A stretch of DNA of 42,553 nt from an uncultured Treponema sp. (GCA_946631855.1 CAMPAL010000008.1:1-42553); one strand, 5' to 3'. Shown: positions 15,818 to 24,280, numbered from the stretch's first letter. Numbers and translations are program-made. Notes: a model not told the origin generated them from the letters alone.

Positions 15818-16612
15818 TTATTCAGCTTTTTTCCATGCGTCTATGAACTCAATCATAAACTGCTGAACATTACTAAACCATTTTTCCTGAAACTTTACAG
15901 CTTCAACTCCAATATAGCGGAAGTGCCAGCTTTCCCAGCGATATCCTGTTACAGGTTCATAGCCCTGAGGAAAACTTAAAGACCAGCCAAAACGAGCAGC
16001 ATTTTTGTAAACCCATTTTCCCGCAGGAGTTTCTGCAAAGGCATCATCAACAGGGGCAAAATCTAAAGCCATTCCAAGCTGATGCTGACTTGTTCCAGGA
16101 CGGGCACTTTCTCTTTCGGCTTCTTCAAGACCATCTACCCTAACCCAGTAATTAAAAAGATTATCCTGATACTCATAAGAACGATAAGTTGAACTTACGG
16201 TCAGAGTTACTCCATCATTTTTTGCAGCTGCACCAAGATCTTTCAAAGCTTCATATGCTTCTGGACGCAAACTCAGATTGTTTTTGTTGATTGCAAAATA
16301 ATCATTTTTTACAAGATGGATAAGATTTTTTGGCTCATATTCAGAAGAAACTTTGTGAGTTTTATCAATTAAAAAAAAAGGACTTAAATCTTCTGAAGAA
16401 AAATTCTTTTCAGTATCCAGAACTTTATGAAGATCTGCTAAAAATTCTTCAGGATTGCCATTTGGAATTGCAGCCTTACATTCATCCGTCATTGAAATAA
16501 GAACTCTGTTTAATTTTTCAATTTCAGGATTAACTGTAGCTTTTGAAGATTTTGCACATGCTGTAAAAGAAAAGAGTGCAAAAGCAACTACCAATAATAG
16601 ATTTTTTTTCAT
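15818..16612 (-). CDS. M15B D-alanyl-D-alanine carboxypeptidase, predicted lipoprotein
   Basis: Zinc peptidase trimming peptidoglycan side chains (VanY/DacB type), 264 residues. An N-terminal signal with lipobox FTAC predicts lipid anchoring. Catalytic marks: STYRSYEYQ, the metal motif SQHQLGMALDF, and ESWHFRYIG with the second zinc histidine. GAGG lies 5 bases before the ATG. It is the last gene of the minus-strand run that begins with the Lrp regulator, 14 bases after rsmG. Confidence 0.92.
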   Translation of the reverse strand: MKKNLLLVVAFALFSFTACAKSSKATVNPEIEKLNRVLISMTDECKAAIPNGNPEEFLADLHKVLDTEKNFSSEDLSPFFLIDKTHKVSSEYEPKNLIHLVKNDYFAINKNNLSLRPEAYEALKDLGAAAKNDGVTLTVSSTYRSYEYQDNLFNYWVRVDGLEEAERESARPGTSQHQLGMALDFAPVDDAFAETPAGKWVYKNAARFGWSLSFPQGYEPVTGYRWESWHFRYIGVEAVKFQEKWFSNVQQFMIEFIDAWKKAE

Positions 16613-16626
16613 ACTAACCTCGTTTT

Positions 16627-17283
16627 TTATATTTTTTGAATTATTACCAGATTTCTTTCGCTGTCTTCAAGTCCCGGAACTTTAAGATTTTCCACCTTGT
16701 ATTGTGGAACCAGAGCTTTTATTCCCTGCATTTCTTCTGTAATACTTTCCATTTTTGCCTTGTAAGCACAAAGATATCCGCCAGATTTGACCATTTTAAG
16801 CAAAGTTTTTGTCATCGCCTCATCTAAAGGTCTAAATGCCCTGAAGGTGATTAAATCATACTTTTGAGGAGGAACTTTTTCGGCCTCTGAACAGACAACC
16901 TCAACATTTTTAAGACCTAAAATAGCTGAACAATTTTCCAGAAAGGCACAGCGTTTGCTCATTCTTTCTACAAGATTAAATTTATAGTCCGGGAAAGCTG
17001 CCGCAAGAGGAATACCAGGCAAACCACCCCCCGAGCCTATATCACCAATCAATAAATCCTTTGAATTCAGATTCTTTATCAGACTATCAAGTAGCGGATA
17101 AGCTGCAAGAGAATCTAAAATGTGGCGGATTACCAGTTCATCATGATTGCTGGTATTTGTCAGATTATAAGCTGAATTAAAAAGTATAATTTCGTTGATG
17201 TAGGATTCCATTTTTCCTGCAAGTTCCTGAAAAGCAGCAGAAGGAATCCCACATTTTTCAAATCCATCAGTAAGTAAAGACAT
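16627..17283 (-). CDS. rsmG: 16S rRNA (guanine-N7) methyltransferase RsmG
   Basis: Methylates G527 (E. coli numbering) of 16S rRNA. 218 residues with NAYNLT-like FNSAYNLTNTSNHDELVIRH, HILDSLAAYPLL, the SAM motif IGDIGSGGGLPGIPLA, VERMSKRCAFLENC, and ITFRAFRPLDE, all diagnostic. It starts 2 bases after the upstream gene stops, so it relies on readthrough coupling. In many bacteria rsmG neighbours parAB; here it is 2 kb away. Confidence 0.96.
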   Translation of the reverse strand: MSLLTDGFEKCGIPSAAFQELAGKMESYINEIILFNSAYNLTNTSNHDELVIRHILDSLAAYPLLDSLIKNLNSKDLLIGDIGSGGGLPGIPLAAAFPDYKFNLVERMSKRCAFLENCSAILGLKNVEVVCSEAEKVPPQKYDLITFRAFRPLDEAMTKTLLKMVKSGGYLCAYKAKMESITEEMQGIKALVPQYKVENLKVPGLEDSERNLVIIQKI

Positions 17284-17285
17284 AA

Positions 17286-18179
17286 CTATCTCTTATCAAT
17301 ATCAAGCAGCATATCGGCAGTAAGACCACCATCATTTACATGCATTACAACAAGATTTCCTGTTTTTTCTGCTGTAAGGTTATGCTGAGACATAAGTTTA
17401 TATACAAAAGAATTCTCGTTTTTATTATCCTGCACAATAGAAGGCTGGACTTTATAGGAAATAGAGGAACCTGTTGAACTTACAGTTTTAAACAGCATAT
17501 AAAAAGTTTCTGACATAAGTGTCTGATTTGAATAGTACTTTCTGTCCGCTGTAAGAAGAAAAGTTCCATCAGCTTCAGGCTCACTAAAAAAAACTTTTGT
17601 CAGAGAATCGGTGATATTATATCCGTTAATTTTAAAACGCAGGATAACTGGAACTCTCTGTTTAAAAGTTTCAGAATCGGTCTGAGCCTTCTGCATGGCT
17701 TCTTTTTCTGCAAGAGAAACTTTTTTCTGTTCTTCTTTCAACTCATTCAAACTGTTCAAAACCTGCTGAAGCAAAACATTTGTTGAAGTAGAAGTTGAAT
17801 ATTTTGATAAAGCATTGGTGTCCAGTCCTGAAATGTTTGAAAAAAGCCCGAAATCATAAAGATTAGAAATATCCTGAGCTGTCAGGGTTGAACTGTTTGC
17901 ATTCAAAAGGGAACTTACAACATCTGAAGTTGTGCTTCCGCTGGAAATTACAGTTTCATTTGTATCTGTCTTTTTTTCACTTTTATTTTCCTGCTTCCTG
18001 TTCAAGGAATTACTTGGAAAACTTGGTGTATAAAAAGCAGAACCAGTTGTTACTGTTGGCATGGTTGGCATTTCCGGCATAGAAGGCATGGTAACCGACT
18101 GTGCCCACAAAAAGGAAGCCATAGAGATGAAAACAGTATTTACAAACACAAAAAGTTTTTTTGCTTTACAAGCTGGCAA
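17286..18179 (-). CDS. Predicted secreted protein of unknown function
   Basis: Not recognised. About 297 residues: a lysine-rich signal peptide with core LFVFVNTVFISMASFLWAQS, a Met/Pro-rich repeat just after cleavage (TMPSMPEMPTMPTV), a Ser/Thr/Asn-rich low-complexity region, a short coiled stretch (NELKEEQKKVSLAEKEAMQKAQ), and a C-terminal domain that looks beta-rich (VPVILRFKINGYNITDSL). I chose TTG 18179 because GGAGG lies 6 bases before it; ATG 18194 or TTG 18200 would give a longer n-region. It overlaps the upstream gene by 14 bases. Confidence 0.7.
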   Translation of the reverse strand: MPACKAKKLFVFVNTVFISMASFLWAQSVTMPSMPEMPTMPTVTTGSAFYTPSFPSNSLNRKQENKSEKKTDTNETVISSGSTTSDVVSSLLNANSSTLTAQDISNLYDFGLFSNISGLDTNALSKYSTSTSTNVLLQQVLNSLNELKEEQKKVSLAEKEAMQKAQTDSETFKQRVPVILRFKINGYNITDSLTKVFFSEPEADGTFLLTADRKYYSNQTLMSETFYMLFKTVSSTGSSISYKVQPSIVQDNKNENSFVYKLMSQHNLTAEKTGNLVVMHVNDGGLTADMLLDIDKR

Positions 18180-18978
18180 GACTCTCCTCCACATATTCAA
18201 GGCGCTGAGTTAACTGCGCAATTGTTTTTTCAAGCCGACTTTTTTCTTTTTCAAGTTTTGTTTTAGGATCTAATCCACGTGATTCAGCAGATTTTGCCTT
18301 CATCATTTCTCTTACAGTTGAAGGACTCTTTCCACCCTGTAGGAATTCCTGCTCAACCTGAGCACGATCATCCTTCTTTTTAACAGAGGCAACCACCTTC
18401 ATATTTTCAAAACCAATTGCAGGATTTACTTCTACTGCACCAACTTTACGAATGTCTTTTGCGGCATTTCTAGGCAGGCAGAGAACACGGTCTATATAAT
18501 CTTCATAACGAATATCTGATTCAACACAAAGATCAAATGCTCTGGCAAGTTTTTTTCCAAACTCCTGCATAAGCTGACCATTTTTTTCCAGATAATTTGT
18601 TTTAATATCTTCTGTAAGTTCTTTTAATTCGGGATTGTTTTCCCATCCAATAGAATAATAACCCTTCTGTTCAGCAATAGTCAAAAGATTTCCGAATTTT
18701 GCCCAGAATTCCTGTGTATGAACCTTGCAGGCGCATCCATAAGAAGGATCATTTTCCTGTTTCTCAATTGTTAGCAGATGATGGGTGTACTCATGAATAG
18801 CAGTGTAGATAAGCATATTATCAGTTTTTAAGTTCAGATTATGAATAAAAATTTCATGAGTATCAGGTTTATAAAATCCGTTTACTCTTTTACTTTCTTT
18901 ACCTGTCTGAGTAACTGTAAAATCTATATCACACGCCTCCAGATCAAGAAGAATTTCTTTTATTCTATCATTTGTCAT
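18166..18978 (-). CDS. HExxH zinc-metalloprotease-like protein with C-terminal coiled coil
   Basis: About 270 residues. The segment YTAIHEYTHHLL holds an HExxH zinc motif, preceded by KPDTHEIFIHNLNL and followed by HTQEFWAKFG, an arrangement resembling SprT-like or small cytoplasmic metallopeptidase folds. The C-terminal 60 residues are charged and heptad-like (LEKEKSRLEKTIAQLTQRLEY, slightly shortened here), predicting a coiled coil. No signal peptide. ATG 18978 has GAGGTGG 4-5 bases upstream; the longer frame to 19017 overlaps rsmE. The substrate is unknown. Confidence 0.75.
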   Translation of the reverse strand: MTNDRIKEILLDLEACDIDFTVTQTGKESKRVNGFYKPDTHEIFIHNLNLKTDNMLIYTAIHEYTHHLLTIEKQENDPSYGCACKVHTQEFWAKFGNLLTIAEQKGYYSIGWENNPELKELTEDIKTNYLEKNGQLMQEFGKKLARAFDLCVESDIRYEDYIDRVLCLPRNAAKDIRKVGAVEVNPAIGFENMKVVASVKKKDDRAQVEQEFLQGGKSPSTVREMMKAKSAESRGLDPKTKLEKEKSRLEKTIAQLTQRLEYVEESLASL

Positions 18979-19000
18979 TTTTCCACCTCTATTTGTTTTT

Positions 19001-19768
19001 TTATTTAAGATAACCAAGCGAATTCAATATGATTGAACCAGCTACGGTTGCGGCAGTTTCTGTTCTCATAATTCTGCTTCCCATTCCACAGCGGACATAG
19101 GAAAAATCTTCCAGAAGTTTGCGTTCTTTATCTGTCCACCCGCGTTCGCTTCCTATTGCAGCAAAAACAGCCCTTTTTTCTCCTGTTTCAGTTTGTCCAG
19201 AACTTTGTTCCAAAGCATCATTCAAAGACATTTTAGGATTGATGTTATCAAGAGCAAGTCTGGCAGGAGGATTTTTACAGGTCTCCTTAATTGAACGTTC
19301 ACATTCCTCCAGACACTCTGTAAGGGTCTTATGCAGGAATAATTCCGGTACATGTGTACTTCCAGCCTGAACAGTTCCGTCTAAAAGCATTTTATAGGCA
19401 GCCCCTTTTTCTACCAGGTTAGACTGCATATAAGATTTTTCACCAAGTTCTGTTCCTGTCAGATGAACCTGGCAAACTCCCAGAGCGGCAATATCTCGCA
19501 AAAGTCGTTTTAACTGTATTGGACGGGGAAATCCTATAATCATTCTTAAAGCTGTCAAAGGCTTTCCGTCCCCTTTTTCTTCAAAAGAAAAACAAATATT
19601 TTCATCAATCGAAGTAATTGTTGCAAGGCCGCTTTTTCCACCGATTATTCCAGCAGTAAAAGTGTCTCCCGGCTTTTTGTGAAGAACTTTTATAAGATGT
19701 TGTGCTCTTTCATCTTTTAATGAAAGAGGATTATTTATTTCGCTCTGAGAAAATAGACAAATATTCAT
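19001..19768 (-). CDS. rsmE: 16S rRNA (uracil-N3) methyltransferase RsmE
   Basis: SPOUT-family enzyme that methylates U1498 of 16S rRNA. 255 residues: an N-terminal PUA-like domain (ERAQHLIKVLHKKPGD), then the knotted SAM domain with GFPRPIQLKRLLRDIAALGV, IGSERGWTDKE and the signature MGSRIMRTETAA. It begins 2 bases after the TPR gene ends and lacks a clear ribosome site, so translation is probably coupled. Confidence 0.95.
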   Translation of the reverse strand: MNICLFSQSEINNPLSLKDERAQHLIKVLHKKPGDTFTAGIIGGKSGLATITSIDENICFSFEEKGDGKPLTALRMIIGFPRPIQLKRLLRDIAALGVCQVHLTGTELGEKSYMQSNLVEKGAAYKMLLDGTVQAGSTHVPELFLHKTLTECLEECERSIKETCKNPPARLALDNINPKMSLNDALEQSSGQTETGEKRAVFAAIGSERGWTDKERKLLEDFSYVRCGMGSRIMRTETAATVAGSIILNSLGYLK

Positions 19769-19770
19769 AA

Positions 19771-21129
19771 TTAGTTAAACATGTTTATTTTTTTAAGGAC
19801 TTTTATAACTTCATCCTTTTCCAGCAAATCGATTGGACGGCCTTCTGTGTATTTATGAGCACTTTCTGAGAAAGAACCGATTGTTACACAATAACCCTGA
19901 TCGCATTTAGAATCGCGGATTTTTCCATGGAATTCACGAATGTAAATATCTCCAATAACATTCTGAGTTCTATAAAATCTGAATAGTTGTTTTGCTTCCC
20001 ATTTTGGATTTTCAATTGCACAGATAATCTCTACAGTTTCAGAAGAAACCTGAACATCTTCAACCTTTACAAAAGAATCTTTGAAGTAAATTGAAATAAA
20101 TTTTCTACAGAGGGCAACGAAATCACTTGTACCGGCCATAAGATAGATCTGGAGATTTTTATTCTGATTAAGTTCAGAATATCTTGCTACCAGCTGATCT
20201 ACATCTTTATAACCAGTTTTAATCATCTGAATCTGCTTAAAATATGTAAGTGCCTTAGAAATATCATTCATCTGAATCAAGGTATTTCCCAGACGATATT
20301 TAATCTGAATCAAAGTTTGTTCAGGAACATTCTGCAGTTTAAGGGCAATTTCGTAATCTTTTATTGCTTCCTGAAAGTTTTTATTTCTTTCATGCATTTT
20401 TCCTGCTTCAAGACAAGACTGTGCTCCAAACTGTGGATCCGGACGCAAATGCATAAATACCTTAATGGCTTTATCACCCATTCCAACTTCAGTCATAGCA
20501 ACTGCCATATCATAAAGTAATTCTTTGTTATCAGGATGTTCATCCAGAACTTTCTTAAGGAATGGAAGACACTCACGATATTTCTGAGCCTTAAAAAGAC
20601 ACTGCCCAAGATATGAATTTACGTCAGGATTTTCAGGCTGAATTACTCTTGCTTTCTTAAAACAATAAGTCGCTTTATCGTAAACTCCAGTCTTAAAAAG
20701 AGCCTGACCCAGATAAAAATTACAGTCAAAATTATCAGGTTCTTTTTTTATTGAGGTCATAAGAATGTTGATTGCATCTTCCAGTTTATTCATATAGAAA
20801 GCTGCAATCCCCATTCTTAAAGTACATCTTGCAACGTTAATTTCAACGTGAGCAGTAGAAATATCAAAAAGAGTCTTGTAAACACCCCAAACCTTTTCCC
20901 AGTTTTTCTCGCTGAAATGAATATCTCCAACAAGTTCAAGAGCAGATACATTATGAGGGTCATGAATAAGCTTCTTTTCTGCTTCTTTCAAAACCGCAGA
21001 TTTTCCCTTCTTCTGAATACGCTGAGAGACATCCTTTCTATCTGATTTTCTGCTACCACCACGAATAAGTATCAGAACAATTACGAGGGAGGCAGCAACA
21101 ATAACAGCAATTAAAACCGAAAAAATCAT
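19771..21129 (-). CDS. Membrane-anchored TPR-repeat protein
   Basis: 452 residues: an N-terminal membrane helix (MIFSVLIAVIVAASLVIVLI), a basic linker, then at least six tetratricopeptide repeats (for example FDCNFYLGQALFKTGVYDKA and DVNSYLGQCLFKAQKYRECL), giving a protein-docking solenoid. The C-terminal 110 residues (after YSELNQNKNLQIYL) form a separate, unrecognised domain. It ends 2 bases before rsmE. The repeats probably face the cytoplasm, but topology is inferred from the basic residues after the helix. Confidence 0.85.
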   Translation of the reverse strand: MIFSVLIAVIVAASLVIVLILIRGGSRKSDRKDVSQRIQKKGKSAVLKEAEKKLIHDPHNVSALELVGDIHFSEKNWEKVWGVYKTLFDISTAHVEINVARCTLRMGIAAFYMNKLEDAINILMTSIKKEPDNFDCNFYLGQALFKTGVYDKATYCFKKARVIQPENPDVNSYLGQCLFKAQKYRECLPFLKKVLDEHPDNKELLYDMAVAMTEVGMGDKAIKVFMHLRPDPQFGAQSCLEAGKMHERNKNFQEAIKDYEIALKLQNVPEQTLIQIKYRLGNTLIQMNDISKALTYFKQIQMIKTGYKDVDQLVARYSELNQNKNLQIYLMAGTSDFVALCRKFISIYFKDSFVKVEDVQVSSETVEIICAIENPKWEAKQLFRFYRTQNVIGDIYIREFHGKIRDSKCDQGYCVTIGSFSESAHKYTEGRPIDLLEKDEVIKVLKKINMFN

Positions 21130-21144
21130 TAATACAAAAATCCT

Positions 21145-22317
21145 TTATTTCGAAGTTTTTTCTTTAACCATTTCTGCAATACGTTCCATTGCAATCTTAA
21201 TCTTATTTAAATCAGTTGCATAACAACAGCGGATAAAACCTTCTCCACCAGCACCAAAACAGGTACCTGGAACAACTGCAACATTATGCTTCTGAATAAG
21301 TTCTGTAGCAAAATCTTCGCTAGTCATACCGGTTGGACGAATATCAGGGAACATGTAGAAAGCTCCTTCTGGCTCAATACAAGGAAGTCCCATATCTGTA
21401 AAAGCTTTATACATTACGTTTCGTCTCTGCTGATAACTTACACGCATTTTTTCAACATCTGACCAGGCATTTTTTAATCCTTCTGCAGCCCCGTACTGAC
21501 TGAAAATTGGTGGACAGATTGATGTGTATGCATGAAGTTTACAACACTGAACCAGTAAATCATGAGGAGCAGCAATATAACCAATACGCCATCCTGTCAT
21601 AGCAAAAGACTTAGAGAAACCATTAAAAATGATTGCATAGTCTTTCATTCCAGGGAAAGAACCGATTGAAACGTGCTTATGTCCATCATAAAGAAGTTCG
21701 CAATAAATTTCGTCACTCAAACACCAGATTTGATGTTTTTTTACAACTTCTGCAATTTTTTTAAGTTCTTCAGCAGGAATAATTCGACCTGTAGGATTAC
21801 TTGGAGAACAGAACATAACAGCCTTTGTTTTTGGTGTACAGGCAGCTTCAATCTGTTCTGCAGTTGGATAAAATCCATTTTTACTTGTATCAAGGTGAAT
21901 AACCTTAGTCTGACAAAGAGCTGAAAGTGGCTGATAAGAAACATAACAAGGTTCACAAATGATGATTTCATCACCAGGATTCAAAATAGAACGGAGTACC
22001 AGATCCAGACCTTCAGAAGCACCTACAGTCGGGAGGATTTCTGTTTTTGGATCATAGTCCAGATTATAGCGGGTAAGATATTTAGAAATTTCTTCACGAA
22101 GTTCTATCAAACCCCAGTTAGAAGTATATGAAGTGTGTCCTTTTTCAAGATGATAAAAAGCTTCTTCACGAATTACCCAAGGTGTCGGGAAATCTGGTTC
22201 TCCTACACCAAGGGAAATAATATCATCGTGTCCGATACACAATTCAAAAAACTTACGGATTCCTGATGGAGGAATTTCCATCATTGAGGAACTAAATTTA
22301 TCATTTCTAGTATTCAT
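21145..22317 (-). CDS. PLP-dependent class I/II aminotransferase
   Basis: Fold-type I aminotransferase of 390 residues, cytoplasmic. Marks: ISLGVGEPDFPTPWVIRE, CSPSNPTGRIIP, DEIYCELLYDG (PLP aspartate), the Schiff-base lysine in FNGFSKSFAMTGWRIGY, and the C-terminal arginine region GFIRCCYA. Best matched by eye to the PatA/AspC-like group. The amino acid is not determined. It follows the Lrp-type regulator by 35 bases, a common pairing, which suggests the regulator senses a related amino acid. Confidence 0.92.
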   Translation of the reverse strand: MNTRNDKFSSSMMEIPPSGIRKFFELCIGHDDIISLGVGEPDFPTPWVIREEAFYHLEKGHTSYTSNWGLIELREEISKYLTRYNLDYDPKTEILPTVGASEGLDLVLRSILNPGDEIIICEPCYVSYQPLSALCQTKVIHLDTSKNGFYPTAEQIEAACTPKTKAVMFCSPSNPTGRIIPAEELKKIAEVVKKHQIWCLSDEIYCELLYDGHKHVSIGSFPGMKDYAIIFNGFSKSFAMTGWRIGYIAAPHDLLVQCCKLHAYTSICPPIFSQYGAAEGLKNAWSDVEKMRVSYQQRRNVMYKAFTDMGLPCIEPEGAFYMFPDIRPTGMTSEDFATELIQKHNVAVVPGTCFGAGGEGFIRCCYATDLNKIKIAMERIAEMVKEKTSK

Positions 22318-22352
22318 TAAAATATCTCCATAAAAAACGGCAACAGGAATAA

Positions 22353-22838
22353 CTAAGCCTGTACACCTTCACGACGGTCACACTCGTCTTCGACATAAAC
22401 GATTTCGTTCTCTTTATAAGTTTTTAAAACAAAATTTGTCTTAGTAGAACGAACGCCTTCCAAAGTTGAAAGTTTTTCACTTACAAACAAAGCAACATCT
22501 TTAAGATTATCACCTTCAATCAGAACCTTAAGATCATATCCGCCACTCATAAGATAAAGAGATTTTACCTGTGGGAAGCGGTAGATTCTTTCTGCAAGAG
22601 CATCAAATCCGTGTTCTCTCTGAGGCTGAACCTGAATCTGAATTTCCGCTACAACTTTGTCCCGCGCGACCGCATCTTTCTCTGGATTAACAACCGCTAT
22701 ATACTTGAGAATAACTCCATCATCTTCAAGCTTTTTAATAATTGCCTGAACTTCTGCTACGCTTTTTTTTGTCATTGCAGCAATATCTTCTGCAGACAGA
22801 CGAGCATTCTGACGTAATAAATCAAGTATTTCTTCCAT
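22353..22838 (-). CDS. Lrp/AsnC-family transcriptional regulator
   Basis: 161 residues: an N-terminal winged helix-turn-helix (ILDLLRQNARLSAEDIAAMTKKSVAEVQAIIKKL is spread over residues 4-37), then an AsnC ligand-binding (RAM) domain with MSGGYDLKVLIEGDNL. ATG 22838 follows GGAGG by 10 bases; the frame extends further to 22889, but that stretch looks non-coding and overlaps the divergent leader. It heads the eight-gene minus-strand run. A short acidic/charged tail (VEDECDRREGVQA) is unusual. Confidence 0.88.
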   Translation of the reverse strand: MEEILDLLRQNARLSAEDIAAMTKKSVAEVQAIIKKLEDDGVILKYIAVVNPEKDAVARDKVVAEIQIQVQPQREHGFDALAERIYRFPQVKSLYLMSGGYDLKVLIEGDNLKDVALFVSEKLSTLEGVRSTKTNFVLKTYKENEIVYVEDECDRREGVQA

Positions 22839-22947
22839 AATTGCTAATCCTCCATGCAAATTTTTATAGAAATTACATTTTACTATCATTCAGACTTTTT
22901 TACAATGAGCCGATTTTTACCTTATTTTCATTTAGAAAAAATATTTC

Positions 22948-22976
22948 TTCACAAAGATAAAATACTCCCCTATAAT
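22948..22976 (+). promoter_or_regulatory. Promoter of the DUF362 gene, leaderless geometry
   Basis: TTCACA (22948-22953), a 17-base spacer and a perfect TATAAT (22971-22976). ATG 22983 begins 6 bases after the -10 box. No ribosome site exists between them. Confidence 0.72.
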
Positions 22977-22982
22977 TCACCT

Positions 22983-24098
22983 ATGACAAATCTTGTAGGT
23001 CTAAAAAAATGCCAGGATTATGACTTTGAAAAGGTCTACCAGGCTATAAAAAAGCTTTTTGAGCTTGTTCCTCCCCCAGATGTAAAGGATAAAGTTGTCC
23101 TTCTTAAACCAAATATTCTTTATCCTAAAAAACCTGAACTTGCCGTTTGTACTCATCCAGTTCTTGTTGGTGCGTCTGTAAAGGCTTTTGTTGAACTTGG
23201 GGCAAAAAAAGTTTACGCGGGAGAATCACCTGCCATTGCGGGTTCAACCAGTGCCGCAAAATTTACTGGAATTTACGATCAGGTAGTAAACAACGGCGGT
23301 GAATGGATTGATTTTAAAGATGCAGAAATTATTGAATGTCCTCAAGGAAAGACTGTAAAACAACTGAATTTTACAACGGCCTTCCGCAAAGCTGATGTAG
23401 TAGTTTCTCTTTCAAAATTGAAGAGCCATCAGCTTATGGCTTACACCGGTGCCATGAAAAATCTTTTTGGGCTGGTAATTGGACTTGAAAAATCACAGAC
23501 CCACTACAGATTCCCTAACAAGAGTGATTTTGCTTCTTACATTACAGATTTAAATATTGCCGCAAACCCTCAGTATGCAATTATGGACGCTATAGTTGGA
23601 ATGGAGGGACCTGGAGGCCCGGGCGGTGGTGATCCTATTCACCTGGGATTTATTGCCGCTTCTGATAACATTCTGGCTTTAGACTGGAAATGTTCTTCTC
23701 TGGTTGGTTACAATCCTCATGAAATTACAAATCTGGAAGATGCCTTAAAACGCGGAATCTGGCTTAAATCTGAAAAAGACATTCAGGTTGTAGGAGAAGA
23801 TGAAGAAAACTGCCGTTCAAGGAACTTCAAAATTGTAAAAGACCCTTCACCAACGCTGCAGAAAATGATGCCACCTATTGTGAATGTTCTGGCAACTTAT
23901 TTCTTTGTAAAAACGCCTCATTTTAACAGCAAAAAATGCGTAAAGTGCGGAAAGTGTATGCAGATCTGCCCTCCAAAAGTTATCCAGATGAAAGGCGAAA
24001 ACGGAACAGCGACATTAACGGATAAAAAGAAGTGCCAGCATTGTTTTTGTTGCCATGAAATATGTCCAAATTCAGCAATCAAACTGCGCAAATTTTAG
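22983..24098 (+). CDS. DUF362-domain protein with C-terminal 2[4Fe-4S] ferredoxin domain
   Basis: About 371 residues. The N-terminal DUF362 domain has KVVLLKPNILYPKKPE, GAKKVYAGESPA, SLSKLKSHQLMAYTGAMKN and MEGPGGPGGGDP. The C-terminal ferredoxin domain has CVKCGKCMQICPP and CQHCFCCHEICP, enough cysteines for two 4Fe-4S clusters. The biochemical role of the family is not established; an electron-transfer or redox function is inferred. ATG 22983 is supported by domain alignment and the promoter; the frame is open back to 22854, but that part reads as non-coding. A decayed second copy of its last 15 codons lies at 24217-24264. Confidence 0.88.
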   Translation: MTNLVGLKKCQDYDFEKVYQAIKKLFELVPPPDVKDKVVLLKPNILYPKKPELAVCTHPVLVGASVKAFVELGAKKVYAGESPAIAGSTSAAKFTGIYDQVVNNGGEWIDFKDAEIIECPQGKTVKQLNFTTAFRKADVVVSLSKLKSHQLMAYTGAMKNLFGLVIGLEKSQTHYRFPNKSDFASYITDLNIAANPQYAIMDAIVGMEGPGGPGGGDPIHLGFIAASDNILALDWKCSSLVGYNPHEITNLEDALKRGIWLKSEKDIQVVGEDEENCRSRNFKIVKDPSPTLQKMMPPIVNVLATYFFVKTPHFNSKKCVKCGKCMQICPPKVIQMKGENGTATLTDKKKCQHCFCCHEICPNSAIKLRKF

Positions 24099-24128
24099 AT
24101 TATTCTTCAAAAACATTTTTTTAAACGC

Positions 24129-24225
24129 TTCATGGCAACTCCAGCCGTTTTACTGGTAAATGCTAAACAAACCCGCTGTCGCAGCTTTGTTTTTAACGCA
24201 TTTGCTATGTTAGGCATGCCATGAA
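24129..24225. repeat. Large imperfect palindromic (stem-loop) element
   Basis: Nested inverted repeats: TTCATGGCA (24129-24137) with TGCCATGAA (24217-24225), AAATGC (24158-24163) with GCATTT (24198-24203), AACAAA (24166-24171) with TTTGTT (24186-24191), and GCTG/CAGC around TCG (24175-24185). It occupies most of the gap between the DUF362 gene and the beta-glucosidase. It could be a REP/MITE-like element or a terminator-like structure, but no T-run follows. Confidence 0.55.
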
Positions 24226-24264
24226 ATCTGTCCGCACAATGCAATTAAACTTCGCAGGTTTTAA
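24217..24264 (+). pseudogene. Decayed 3' end of a second DUF362/ferredoxin gene
   Basis: These 16 codons read CHEICPHNAIKLRRF then stop, against CHEICPNSAIKLRKF at the end of the intact gene (24051-24098). That is 36 of 48 bases and 12 of 15 residues identical, with many differences silent, so the copy evolved as coding sequence before losing its upstream part. A TAG lies 2 codons upstream in frame. Confidence 0.6.
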
Positions 24265-24280
24265 GTAGCTAGATTTTCAT

